Below, piece by piece: positions 7,781 to 14,836 of a stretch of DNA of 14,836 nucleotides. The DNA comes from CAZAYP01 sp964489425 [NCBI: uncultured Verrucomicrobiota bacterium]. GTDB lineage: Bacteria; Verrucomicrobiota; Kiritimatiellia; RZYC01. The translations under genes and the position numbers were made by a program. The notes under the pieces were generated by a model. The model worked only from the letters and a program-made list of their open reading frames with translations. It was not told the origin of the DNA and did not search any database. The first letter of the stretch is position 1, and each line of letters starts with the position of its first letter. The DNA lies in assembly GCA_964489425.1 (NCBI GenBank), contig CAZAYP010000021.1, positions 58,499 through 73,334 of the forward strand, written 5' to 3'.

Positions 7781-8124
7781 ACGAAGTTCGCGCCACGAAG
7801 GTAACGCCTCAGCAACGCGGGGAGACTCTCACGGAGGCACGGAGACACGGGGATGAACGCCAAAAGAATCGGCGCGATCATGGTTGTACGTCATGCAGGG
7901 AAAGGAACCCTACTTGCCATGAAGCATGACTTGCGCCATCCATGGCCCGATCGACGCTGTTCTCCGTGACCTCCGTGGCTCCGTGAGAAATATTGAACAA
8001 GATACTGCACCGTATGCTTCCCCCGTAGCGGGTTCGGAAATGATGACCTCGAATGGGCACCCATCTCAAGCCCGGCGCCTGATCACCTCGTTTCGCTGAA
8101 GCCTTACCCACGAAGTTCGCGCCA
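7781..8124. repeat. 15-bp direct repeat flanking a 314-bp non-coding segment
   Basis: ACGAAGTTCGCGCCA occurs exactly at 7781-7795 and again at 8110-8124. The segment between holds the palindromic element at 7827-7988 and no convincing gene. The pair could be a remnant of insertion or recombination, or two members of a dispersed repeat family. Confidence 0.6.
7827..7988. mobile_element. MITE-like imperfect palindromic element with CACGGAG-type terminal inverted repeats
   Basis: The left end, TCTCACGGAGGCACGGAG (7827-7844), and the right end (7961-7988) are inverted repeats over about 25 bases with few differences. Both are built from iterated CACGGAG-like units. Inside, GTCATGC (7890-7896) pairs with GCATGAC (7924-7930), and GCGCGATCATGG (7873-7884) resembles the complement of 7940-7957, so most of the unit can fold into a long imperfect hairpin with its tip near 7897-7911. 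It encodes no credible protein. It looks like a small non-autonomous or REP-type element; no transposase is in the window. Confidence 0.55.
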
Positions 8125-8177
8125 ATCCAAGGTTGCCCGCTGAACAGGAATCGGCTATGGTAACCGGCCAAGACATG

Positions 8178-8192
8178 AGGAGGCTTCCGATG
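8178..8192 (+). promoter_or_regulatory. Shine-Dalgarno and start codon of the giant beta-helix gene
   Basis: AGGAGG (8178-8183) lies six bases before ATG (8190-8192). This is the best ribosome-binding site in the window and supports the start at 8190 over the earlier in-frame ATG at 8133 and the later in-frame ATG at 8274. Confidence 0.7.
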
Positions 8193-11100
8193 ACAAGCAA
8201 GATGGCGCAAGCAGGCAGCACCCAACTTCCGCACGATTTCCAAACATTGGAAAACCCGGCCGGCATTTTTCCAATGTTTGGAAAACCGCACTCCAAATTT
8301 TCCAATGTTTGGAAAACCAGCTTGAGCCTGCTGGCCGCCGTGCTAGCCGGCGCCGCTTCGGCCCGGGCCGGAATCATCTTCGGCGTGGATCCCAATCATG
8401 GCGCCGAGGCCGGGGGCTACCAGGTGGACATCAGCGGGGATGCCCTGTGCATGGGCACGGTCTTCGGCGTGACGCTGGCCGGCGCGCCGGCGAGCTCGAT
8501 CGATTTTGCCTCGCCGGGTGCTATTAGAGTCACGGCGGGCGCTGGCAGCGGGTCTGGCGCGGTGGTGGTGGACAGCGACCTGGGCACGTCATCGGGCGGG
8601 TCGTTCACCTACGACGCAACCGCGGTGAAACTCGCCGATTTCAGCCGGCGCGCGGTGAACGGGCAGGCCACGGTCTGCTGGGAAACGGCCGCGGAACATG
8701 AGACGGTCGGTTTCAACGTGTATCGCCGGGATGATGCCGCGGGGCAATGGATCAAGCTCAATGCCCAACTGGTGCCGGCGCGCGGCTGGCCCCAAGGCGG
8801 CGTGGGCGCCGCCTACTCCCTTCCGGACCGCGGGGCCACCATCACGTCGGATTACAAGTACAAGGTCGAGGAAATCGAAACCAGCGGCCGTCTGCGGGAG
8901 TACGGACCCTTTGACGTCCGGGCCTCCGCCGCCCCCGCCCAGTACACGACGGTGCACTTTTACGAGAAGTTCTGGGAGGGCGAAGGCTTCATCGACTTCA
9001 CGGTGTACAACACGATCCAGGGCAACCCGCTGCTGGGGTTCTGCATCGCGATCCAAAACACCGCCGAGCCGTGGGAGTTGACGTACAACATGGCCGAACA
9101 CCACTGGTCCGGCCACCGCGTGTCGCCGGAGATGTGGAACCAGCGGATGATCGATCAGGACACCGGCGACTCGTATGGCCTGACCTGGGCGCAGTTTTTC
9201 AAGTCGCCCACCTTCCCCTTCCCCGCCGGCAACCACGCGGCCATTTTCTTCCTGCCCTACAACATGCGCACCGACACGTTCGGCGTGGTGTGGCACGACT
9301 TCGAGAACCCCAACAACGCCATCCAGCCCGGCCAGCGCAAGGGCGGCCAGGGGTCGGACGAGCGGTTCTGGGTGATCAATATTCATGGCCCGCATTCGGC
9401 CTACCAGTGCGTCAGCGGCGTGGCGACCCAGGCGTTCACCACCAATGCGACGTTCACGGTGGAGGTTGGCGCGGTGGAATACAACCTGACCAATGCGCCG
9501 CGCAACGTGTTCGCCAGCCAAACGGACCCTGGCCAAGTGCAAGTGGCCTGGGACGCCCTGGCCGGCGCCGAGGGCTACGAGGTCTGGCGCCACACCAACG
9601 ACGACAGCGCGGTCGCCACGGTCCTGGCCGGCGGCATCACCAACTTGCTTTACGACGATACCACGGCCGCGCGCAACCAGGATTACACGTACTGGGTCAA
9701 GGGATCCAACTACGCCGGGTACAGCGAGTTCAGCCTGCCGGCCACCGGCTTTGTCTGGTTCTGCGCGATCACCTGCATGCCGGACACGCTGTATTTCACC
9801 ATGGACCAGGGCGGCCCGCTGCCGAATGTGCAGACCGCCATGGTGGCCAATGTCGGCAAGGGGTCTTTCGAGTACTTCATCCTCAGCGAGCCGATCTGGG
9901 CCGGCATCGCCCCGAGCGGCACGAACGATCTGCCCGTGGGCAGCCAGGTGGCCACCACGGTGACCTTCAACACTAACGCGCTGACGCTGGTGTCCGGCGT
10001 TTATACGACCTGGCACTCGGTGGCATCGGACCTCGCGTGCGGCTCGCTCACGTCGCTGCGCCTGGTCACAACCGTCAACCCGCCGTTGCCGACCAACATC
10101 CATTACGTGCGCCTCGACAGCCCCAACCCCACGCCGCCGTACTTGAGCTGGGCCACGGCCGCGACGCAGGTGCAGGACGCGGTCCATGCCGCCAGGGACG
10201 GCGACGTGGTGCTGGTGACCAACGGCGTGTACGCCACCGGCAGCGCCAATGCCACGGACGAGGACGAGCATCATCTCGTCAGTCTGCCGGGCCGCATGCT
10301 CCTGACCAACGACGTGGTCGTGCGCAGCGTGAACGGGCCGGCGGTCACCACCCTGGTGGGCGAAGGACCCAGCGGCACCGGCGCCGTGCGCTGCGCCTAC
10401 CTGCGCGCCGGGCGCCTGGACGGGTTCACCCTGACCAACGGCCACGTGCGGGTCCAGCAGGGCTCGATCACGTCGCGCGACGGCCTCGGCGGCGGCGCGT
10501 ACATCGAGGATGGCGCCACGGTCAGCAACTGCGTCATCAGCGGCTGCGACGGGTCCGGCGTGTACTTGGAAGTTGGCCAACTGGGCCACTGCGTGGTGCG
10601 CGGCAACCGTGGCGTGCTGGGCGGCGGGATCTGCGCGTTGGGCGATACCACCATTGACCGCTGCCAGATCCTGGACAACACGGCCAGCGACGTGGGGGGC
10701 GAACACGGGGTGGGCGGCGGCGCGTATCTGGAGCCCGGCCTTGACGTGAACGATGCGCCCCGGATGTACAACTGTTTCATTGCCGGCAACTTTGCCGCAT
10801 CGCAGCGCAACGGCGGCGGCGGCGGCGTGTGCCTGGACGCCGGCACGGTGCGCAACTGCACGGTCGTGAACAACCGCTGCTCCGAGTATGGCGGCGGGTT
10901 GTTCGTCGGCTCCTCCGTCGCGGCGACCAACCGCGTCGTCATTAACAGCATCATCTATAACAATCGGGCCCCGTACGGCGCGGATGTGTTTAACGAGGAA
11001 GGCGGCGCGCCGGCGGTCATGCATCACAACTGCGCGGGCGCCGCGCTGGCCGGCGCCGGCAACCTCACCAACGCCCCGCTGGTGGCGGGCATCTACAACC

Positions 11101-14100
11101 CGCACATCGTGACGGCCTCGCCCTGCCGCGGCGCGGGCGACCCGTCCGGGATCGCCGCGGCCGAGCGGGACATCGACGGCGAGGCGCGCCTGGGCGCGGG
11201 CGCCAGCGTGGACATGGGCTGCGACCAGTATCACCCCGGCGCCATCACCGGCGCGATCCAGGCCGGCGCGGCGGCGCGCTACACCCAGGTGGTGGCCGGC
11301 GCGCCGTTCGAGCTGCTCAGCGATGTGCAGGGCAAGACCGAATCGTTCGAGTGGTCGTACGACCTCGGCGGCGGGTGGCAGGTGTTCACCAACGCGTGGC
11401 AGGTGCGGCCGGTCTTCGCCAATGCCGGCCAATTCCCGGTGGTGGTGTGGGCGGGCAACGAGGCGCAGTTCTCCGTGGTCACGGTCATGGTCACCGTGGT
11501 CGCGGGCTTCACCAACTACGTGTCGCCGCGCGGCGCGCACGTGGCGCCGTTCACCAACTGGGCCCAGGCCGCCACCAACATCCAGGCGGCGATCGACGAG
11601 TGCTACGTGGGCGGCGTGACCCTGGTGGATACCGGCCGCTACCGGCTCGGCGCGACGATCCTGGTCGCCAAGCCCATGACCCTGCGCGGCGCGGGCAGCC
11701 GCTACGCCAGCGTGGTCGACGGCCAGAACCAGGTCGGCTGCCTGTTCATCGACGATAGCGCGGCCGTGGTCGAAGCGCTGGACCTGGTGGGCGGCAACGC
11801 CATCCAGGGCGGCGGCGCGCTGGTTTACGACGGCGTGTTGCGCGGCTGCGCGATCGAGAACTGCGTGGCCAGCCGGTTTGGCGGCGGCGCCCGCGTCTTT
11901 GGCTCGGCGCGGATCGAGGACTGCCTGGTGCTGAACAACATCGTGCAGCAGTTCGGCGGCGGTCTCTTCGCCGACGACCGGGCGGAAATCCGCCGCTGCC
12001 AGGTCATGGGCAACACCTCGCGCAACGGCGGCGGCGGCGTGTGGCTGGACCAGGACGCGGTCATGATCGACAGCGCCATCCTCGCCAACCGCGGCTACGG
12101 CGGCGGCGGCGTGACCTTCTATACGGGCGGCACGATGCGCAACTGCACCATTTATCGCAACTTCGCCGACGGCTACGGCGGCGGGGTGTGGCACGGCGAC
12201 GGCACCACCCGCAACTGCATCATCTACGGCAATGTCGCCCCGGCGGGCGCGGACAACTACAAGCTCAACGGCGACGTGGCCATTAACTATTGCCTGACCA
12301 CCCCCGGCGTCATTGGCACCGGCAACATCACCAATGCCGACCCGCGGCTGGCCGGCCTGACCAACCCGCACATCCTGCTCTCGTCGCCCTGCCGCAACGC
12401 CGGCGATGCCAGCGGCATCGCGTTCGGCGAGCAGGACATTGACGACGAGGCGCGCCTCTTTGAAGGCGCGGTGGACATCGGCTGCGATGAAATCATCCCC
12501 ACCAACCTGCTGCCCGCCTGCCTGGTTGCGATCGTGGGCGACTCATCCACCGTGGTCAACGATCCGGCCTCGCTCCAGTCCCATGTGTATTACGGCAAGC
12601 CCGGCGCGCTCGCCTGGCGGGTCGACCAGGGCGGCGGCGTCACCAACCTGTTCGCCGACCAGACCAGCATCGAGCCGGTCTGGAGCGCGCCCGGCCGCTA
12701 TGTCGTCACGCTCTGCGCCTCCAACCTGGGCGGGGTGGCCTGCGCCACCACCGAGGTCTGGGTGGTGGAAGAGGGCTTTGCCACCCACGTCGCCACCAAC
12801 GGCACGCACGTGTACCCGTACACCAACTGGGTCACCGCCGCCACCAATGTCGCGGCGGCCGTGGCGGCCTGCCCCGAGGGCGGCACGACCTGGATTGGCG
12901 CCGGCACCTGGCCGCTGAATCGCCAGGTCGGGATCGCCAGGCGCATGACCCTGGCCGGCGCCGCGGCGCGCGAGCAGGTGGTGCTGGACAGCGGCGAGTT
13001 GTGCCGCGTCCTGATGGTCAACCACGCCCAGGCCCTGGTCCACACCCTGACCCTGGCCAACGGGTTCGATTACTACGGCGCGGGCCTGGAGTTGCTGGCG
13101 GGCACGGCCAGCAACATCGTGGTGGCGAACTGCTACGCCACCAACATGTATGGCGGCGTGAACATGGGCGGCAGTTCCGTGCTGCGCGACTCGCTCGTGG
13201 TCAGCAACCGCGCGCCCACCGCGGCCGGCATCCGCGCGGCGGCCAACGCGCAGGTCATCAACTGCCAGGTCTGGTTCAACGAGGCCGACGGCCAGGCGGC
13301 GGGCATCCAGTTGGAAAACAACGCGCGCGCCGCGGGTTGCGACGTGCGCGGCAACCTGGTCCACCTCGGGCCGGGTGGCGGGTTATACCTTGATCAAGGC
13401 GGTGTTGCGGAAGCGTGCATGGTGCACAGCAATGCGGCCAGCACCGGCGTGGGCGCGTTCCTGAACCGTGGCGGCGTGGTGTCCAACTGCACGTTTGAGC
13501 TGGGTTGGGCGTTCTTCTATGGCGCCGGCGTGTGGTTCAGCGGCGGCGGCCTGGTCACGGACTGCCGGATCGCCAACAACCTCGCCGAAGGCTTTGACAA
13601 GCGCGGCGGCGGCGTCATCATGAACCGGGGCGGCCAACTGCGGCGCAGCGTGGTATGCAGCAACCGCGCCACCCGCGCCGCCGGGGTGTATATCCAGGTG
13701 GCTGGCGACGTGACGGATTGCGACATCTACGGCAACCGCGCCACGACGTTTGAGCACGAGGGACTGGTCAAGACCGGCTCCGTGGCCGGGGTCATGGTCT
13801 ACGGCGAGGGCACCGTGGCCAACAGCCGCATCCACCACAACGTGTCCGCAGGCCATGCCGGCGGCGCGTGGATCGAGGCCGGCGGCGCGCTGCGCAACTG
13901 CCTGGTGTACGGCAACCAGGCGGATGGGCTGGCCGGCGGCGTGACCGTCGTGATGAACGAGGATACGGAGACCGCGGGCACCATCGCCAACTGCACCGTG
14001 GTCGACAACACCGCCGGCAACGCGGCCGGCGGCGTCTATTTCGAGAGCGGCGGCGAGGCGGTCAACAGCATTGTCCAGGACAACACGGCGCCCACCAACG

Positions 14101-14651
14101 CGCAGTACGCCCTGGACGACGGCGGCGTGATGAAGTTCAGCTGCACCACGCCGGACAACCCGGCCTTCACGGCCATGACCACCGCCGATCCGCAGTTTGC
14201 GGGCGGCGCCACCAACAACTACCGCCTGACCGGCGCCTCGCCCTGCGTCAACACCGGGACCAACGAGGACTGGATGGCCGGGGCCACGGACTTCGCCGGC
14301 AACAGCCGCGTCATCGGCCCGCGCGTGGACATGGGCGCCTACGAGTATTTGCTGGCGCCCACCGGCCTGGTCGCGCAGGTGAACGGCACCGGGTGCGTGC
14401 AACTCGACTGGTCCGCGGTGGCGGGGTCTGGCGGCTACGCGGTGTTCCGCTCCGCCACGACCAATGTGCCGGCGGAAGCCCTGGCCGTGGTGAGCGGCAA
14501 CACCTACTGCGACGGCACGGCCCAACCCGGCCAGCATTACTACTACTGGGTCAATGCCCATTACCTGACCGAGGGAAGCGCGGTGAGCGCCGCCGCGGTC
14601 GGCTGGTTGCGCAACGCCGGCCTGCCGTGGCTGATGCTGCTGCTGGAGTAG
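8190..14651 (+). CDS. Giant secreted multidomain protein with three parallel beta-helix modules
   Basis: About 2153 residues from the ATG at 8190. The hydrophobic signal core LSLLAAVLAGAASARA has likely cleavage after ARA near nt 8369. In nt order: an IPT/TIG-like domain (about 8370-8620), an FnIII-like segment (8620-8930), an aromatic-rich domain I do not recognise (8935-9480), FnIII (9490-9750) and a BACON-like beta domain (9760-10080). Then come three beta-helix modules (10098-11235, 11505-12500, 12775-14350). Each opens with a W-x3-AAT-x(N/Q)-x-x-A(A/V) helix cap and ends with a choice-of-anchor-Q-like SPC..G...D.....R.....D(I/M)G motif. PKD-like domains separate them, and a last FnIII precedes the tail GLPWLMLLLE. 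Helix coils repeat N-C-x-I/V...GGG. The protein is probably exported and bound at the surface or released, for adhesion or polysaccharide contact; no catalytic site is evident. With the start at 8190 the signal peptide is unusually long (60 residues). Confidence 0.88.
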   Translation: MTSKMAQAGSTQLPHDFQTLENPAGIFPMFGKPHSKFSNVWKTSLSLLAAVLAGAASARAGIIFGVDPNHGAEAGGYQVDISGDALCMGTVFGVTLAGAPASSIDFASPGAIRVTAGAGSGSGAVVVDSDLGTSSGGSFTYDATAVKLADFSRRAVNGQATVCWETAAEHETVGFNVYRRDDAAGQWIKLNAQLVPARGWPQGGVGAAYSLPDRGATITSDYKYKVEEIETSGRLREYGPFDVRASAAPAQYTTVHFYEKFWEGEGFIDFTVYNTIQGNPLLGFCIAIQNTAEPWELTYNMAEHHWSGHRVSPEMWNQRMIDQDTGDSYGLTWAQFFKSPTFPFPAGNHAAIFFLPYNMRTDTFGVVWHDFENPNNAIQPGQRKGGQGSDERFWVINIHGPHSAYQCVSGVATQAFTTNATFTVEVGAVEYNLTNAPRNVFASQTDPGQVQVAWDALAGAEGYEVWRHTNDDSAVATVLAGGITNLLYDDTTAARNQDYTYWVKGSNYAGYSEFSLPATGFVWFCAITCMPDTLYFTMDQGGPLPNVQTAMVANVGKGSFEYFILSEPIWAGIAPSGTNDLPVGSQVATTVTFNTNALTLVSGVYTTWHSVASDLACGSLTSLRLVTTVNPPLPTNIHYVRLDSPNPTPPYLSWATAATQVQDAVHAARDGDVVLVTNGVYATGSANATDEDEHHLVSLPGRMLLTNDVVVRSVNGPAVTTLVGEGPSGTGAVRCAYLRAGRLDGFTLTNGHVRVQQGSITSRDGLGGGAYIEDGATVSNCVISGCDGSGVYLEVGQLGHCVVRGNRGVLGGGICALGDTTIDRCQILDNTASDVGGEHGVGGGAYLEPGLDVNDAPRMYNCFIAGNFAASQRNGGGGGVCLDAGTVRNCTVVNNRCSEYGGGLFVGSSVAATNRVVINSIIYNNRAPYGADVFNEEGGAPAVMHHNCAGAALAGAGNLTNAPLVAGIYNPHIVTASPCRGAGDPSGIAAAERDIDGEARLGAGASVDMGCDQYHPGAITGAIQAGAAARYTQVVAGAPFELLSDVQGKTESFEWSYDLGGGWQVFTNAWQVRPVFANAGQFPVVVWAGNEAQFSVVTVMVTVVAGFTNYVSPRGAHVAPFTNWAQAATNIQAAIDECYVGGVTLVDTGRYRLGATILVAKPMTLRGAGSRYASVVDGQNQVGCLFIDDSAAVVEALDLVGGNAIQGGGALVYDGVLRGCAIENCVASRFGGGARVFGSARIEDCLVLNNIVQQFGGGLFADDRAEIRRCQVMGNTSRNGGGGVWLDQDAVMIDSAILANRGYGGGGVTFYTGGTMRNCTIYRNFADGYGGGVWHGDGTTRNCIIYGNVAPAGADNYKLNGDVAINYCLTTPGVIGTGNITNADPRLAGLTNPHILLSSPCRNAGDASGIAFGEQDIDDEARLFEGAVDIGCDEIIPTNLLPACLVAIVGDSSTVVNDPASLQSHVYYGKPGALAWRVDQGGGVTNLFADQTSIEPVWSAPGRYVVTLCASNLGGVACATTEVWVVEEGFATHVATNGTHVYPYTNWVTAATNVAAAVAACPEGGTTWIGAGTWPLNRQVGIARRMTLAGAAAREQVVLDSGELCRVLMVNHAQALVHTLTLANGFDYYGAGLELLAGTASNIVVANCYATNMYGGVNMGGSSVLRDSLVVSNRAPTAAGIRAAANAQVINCQVWFNEADGQAAGIQLENNARAAGCDVRGNLVHLGPGGGLYLDQGGVAEACMVHSNAASTGVGAFLNRGGVVSNCTFELGWAFFYGAGVWFSGGGLVTDCRIANNLAEGFDKRGGGVIMNRGGQLRRSVVCSNRATRAAGVYIQVAGDVTDCDIYGNRATTFEHEGLVKTGSVAGVMVYGEGTVANSRIHHNVSAGHAGGAWIEAGGALRNCLVYGNQADGLAGGVTVVMNEDTETAGTIANCTVVDNTAGNAAGGVYFESGGEAVNSIVQDNTAPTNAQYALDDGGVMKFSCTTPDNPAFTAMTTADPQFAGGATNNYRLTGASPCVNTGTNEDWMAGATDFAGNSRVIGPRVDMGAYEYLLAPTGLVAQVNGTGCVQLDWSAVAGSGGYAVFRSATTNVPAEALAVVSGNTYCDGTAQPGQHYYYWVNAHYLTEGSAVSAAAVGWLRNAGLPWLMLLLE
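8237..8316. promoter_or_regulatory. Three phased copies of an 8+3+8 dyad (putative operator array)
   Basis: Sites are 8237-8254 (inverted orientation, first base of the outer arm changed), 8267-8285 and 8298-8316. The arms TTTTCCAA and TTGGAAAA are perfect complements around a TGT centre (ACA in site 1). Copies 2 and 3 are identical over 21 bp. Centres are 8245, 8276 and 8307, exactly 31 bp apart, close to three helical turns. All copies lie within the open frame of the giant gene, upstream of its signal peptide. The dyads and spacing are seen directly; binding by a regulator is inferred. Confidence 0.65.
10098..14350 (+). repeat. Three internally repeated beta-helix / anchor-Q modules within the giant protein
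   Basis: Each module has the same beginning (WATAATQVQDAV, WAQAATNIQAAI, WVTAATNVAAAV) and a comparable end (nt about 11115-11232, 12384-12495, 14238-14350). Modules 1 and 2 have closely similar ends (LTNPHI...SPCR.AGD.SGIA...DID.EARL), while the third has a shorter form ending DMGAYEYL. This pattern suggests internal duplication followed by divergence. Confidence 0.8.
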
Positions 14652-14664
14652 GGTTCAGGGTTCA
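14651..14664 (+). repeat. GGGTTCA tandem direct repeat after the stop codon
   Basis: GGGTTCA occurs twice in a row (14651-14657, 14658-14664), beginning with the last base of the stop codon. It is a short sequence repeat of unknown role. Confidence 0.5.
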
Positions 14665-14707
14665 GGACCGGAAGATCTGCTCTGGCGTGGCACGGCTCTG
14701 TAAGTGG

Positions 14708-14727
14708 CGCCGACTTCCAAGTCGGCG
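14708..14727. repeat. Hairpin or repeat downstream of the giant gene
   Basis: CGCCGACTT (14708-14716) and AAGTCGGCG (14719-14727) are exact complements with a 2-nt centre, 57 nt after the stop. It could act as a transcription-ending or mRNA-stabilising hairpin, but no T-run follows, so it may instead be a dispersed palindromic repeat. The rest of 14652-14836 shows no gene; the purine-rich GAGGGGGTG at the very end could be a ribosome-binding site for a gene beyond the window. Confidence 0.5.
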
Positions 14728-14836
14728 TCTGGAGCAGTCCATATCCAGAATCCTACCCGCGCCATCCAGCGACGATCCGACGTTAACCCGACTTTCGCTA
14801 CTCGACCTTAGAAACGACAATTTTTGAGGGGGTGAA

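Noticed and set aside
7297-7881. N-terminal extension of the GT4 reading frame (551-residue form)
   Set aside because: It overlaps the better-supported small helical gene in another frame, its composition is Arg/Pro/Ala/Gly-rich, and the ATGA junction at 7293-7296 gives a natural start.
7993-8018. TTGAAC ... TATGCT as a sigma-70-like promoter for the giant gene
   Set aside because: The spacer is only 14 bp and neither box is strong; I could not support a promoter.
8237-8316. Possible CRISPR array
   Set aside because: Only three short dyads with a 12-13-bp gap, one of them inverted, inside coding sequence and with no cas genes; the geometry is that of an operator array.
8589-12371. 1260-residue open frame on the minus strand inside the giant gene
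   Set aside because: His/Arg/Ala/Val-rich low-complexity translation with no domain; it is the antisense shadow of GC-rich codon use in the beta-helix gene.
13383-14561. 392-residue minus-strand open frame at the end of the giant gene
   Set aside because: Same antisense composition bias (Ala/Gly/Val/His/Arg) with no recognisable domain.

Overview
The window is GC-rich, densely coding bacterial DNA with six genes I can support, separated by short gaps rich in inverted repeats. The combination of a giant secreted parallel beta-helix protein with 'choice-of-anchor Q'-like repeats, two large GT-C type membrane proteins with exported beta-rich tails, and several kinds of palindromic intergenic repeats fits the PVC group, most likely Kiritimatiellota or Verrucomicrobiota. 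This placement is an inference from protein style; there is no rRNA or marker gene here.

Layout. 1-264: two tandem copies of a 135-bp structured repeat. 301-3018 (+): multi-spanning GT-C-like glycosyltransferase. 2951-5233 (-): a divergent paralogue of it, convergent and overlapping at the 3' ends. 5234-5404: divergent intergenic region with a hairpin; a perfect 9-bp dyad lies over the 5' end of the minus-strand gene. 5405-6184 (+): class I SAM-dependent methyltransferase. 6226-7730 (-): a two-gene operon, a small alpha-helical protein followed by a GT4-type glycosyltransferase, joined by an ATGA stop/start overlap. 7731-8189: a non-coding stretch holding an imperfectly palindromic MITE-like element of about 160 bp and a 15-bp direct repeat. 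8190-14651 (+): a secreted multidomain beta-helix protein of about 2150 residues. 14652-14836: tail with a short direct repeat and a hairpin.

The first five genes look like a cell-surface or exopolysaccharide glycan locus: two lipid-linked-sugar-type membrane transferases, a GT-B transferase with a coiled-coil partner, and a methyltransferase that could modify sugars or lipids. The giant protein is separate, with its own upstream region, and is probably a secreted or surface protein.

The most unusual signal is at 8237-8316. Three copies of an 8+3+8 dyad, TTTTCCAATGTTTGGAAAA (the first inverted and one base short), have centres exactly 31 bp apart (8245, 8276, 8307). They lie inside the open reading frame of the giant gene, between a good Shine-Dalgarno/ATG and the signal peptide. 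Because 31 is not a multiple of three, each copy is translated in a different frame (FQTLEN, FPMFGK, FSNVWK), so the conservation is at DNA or RNA level and not at protein level. About three helical turns between sites suggests a phased protein-binding array.
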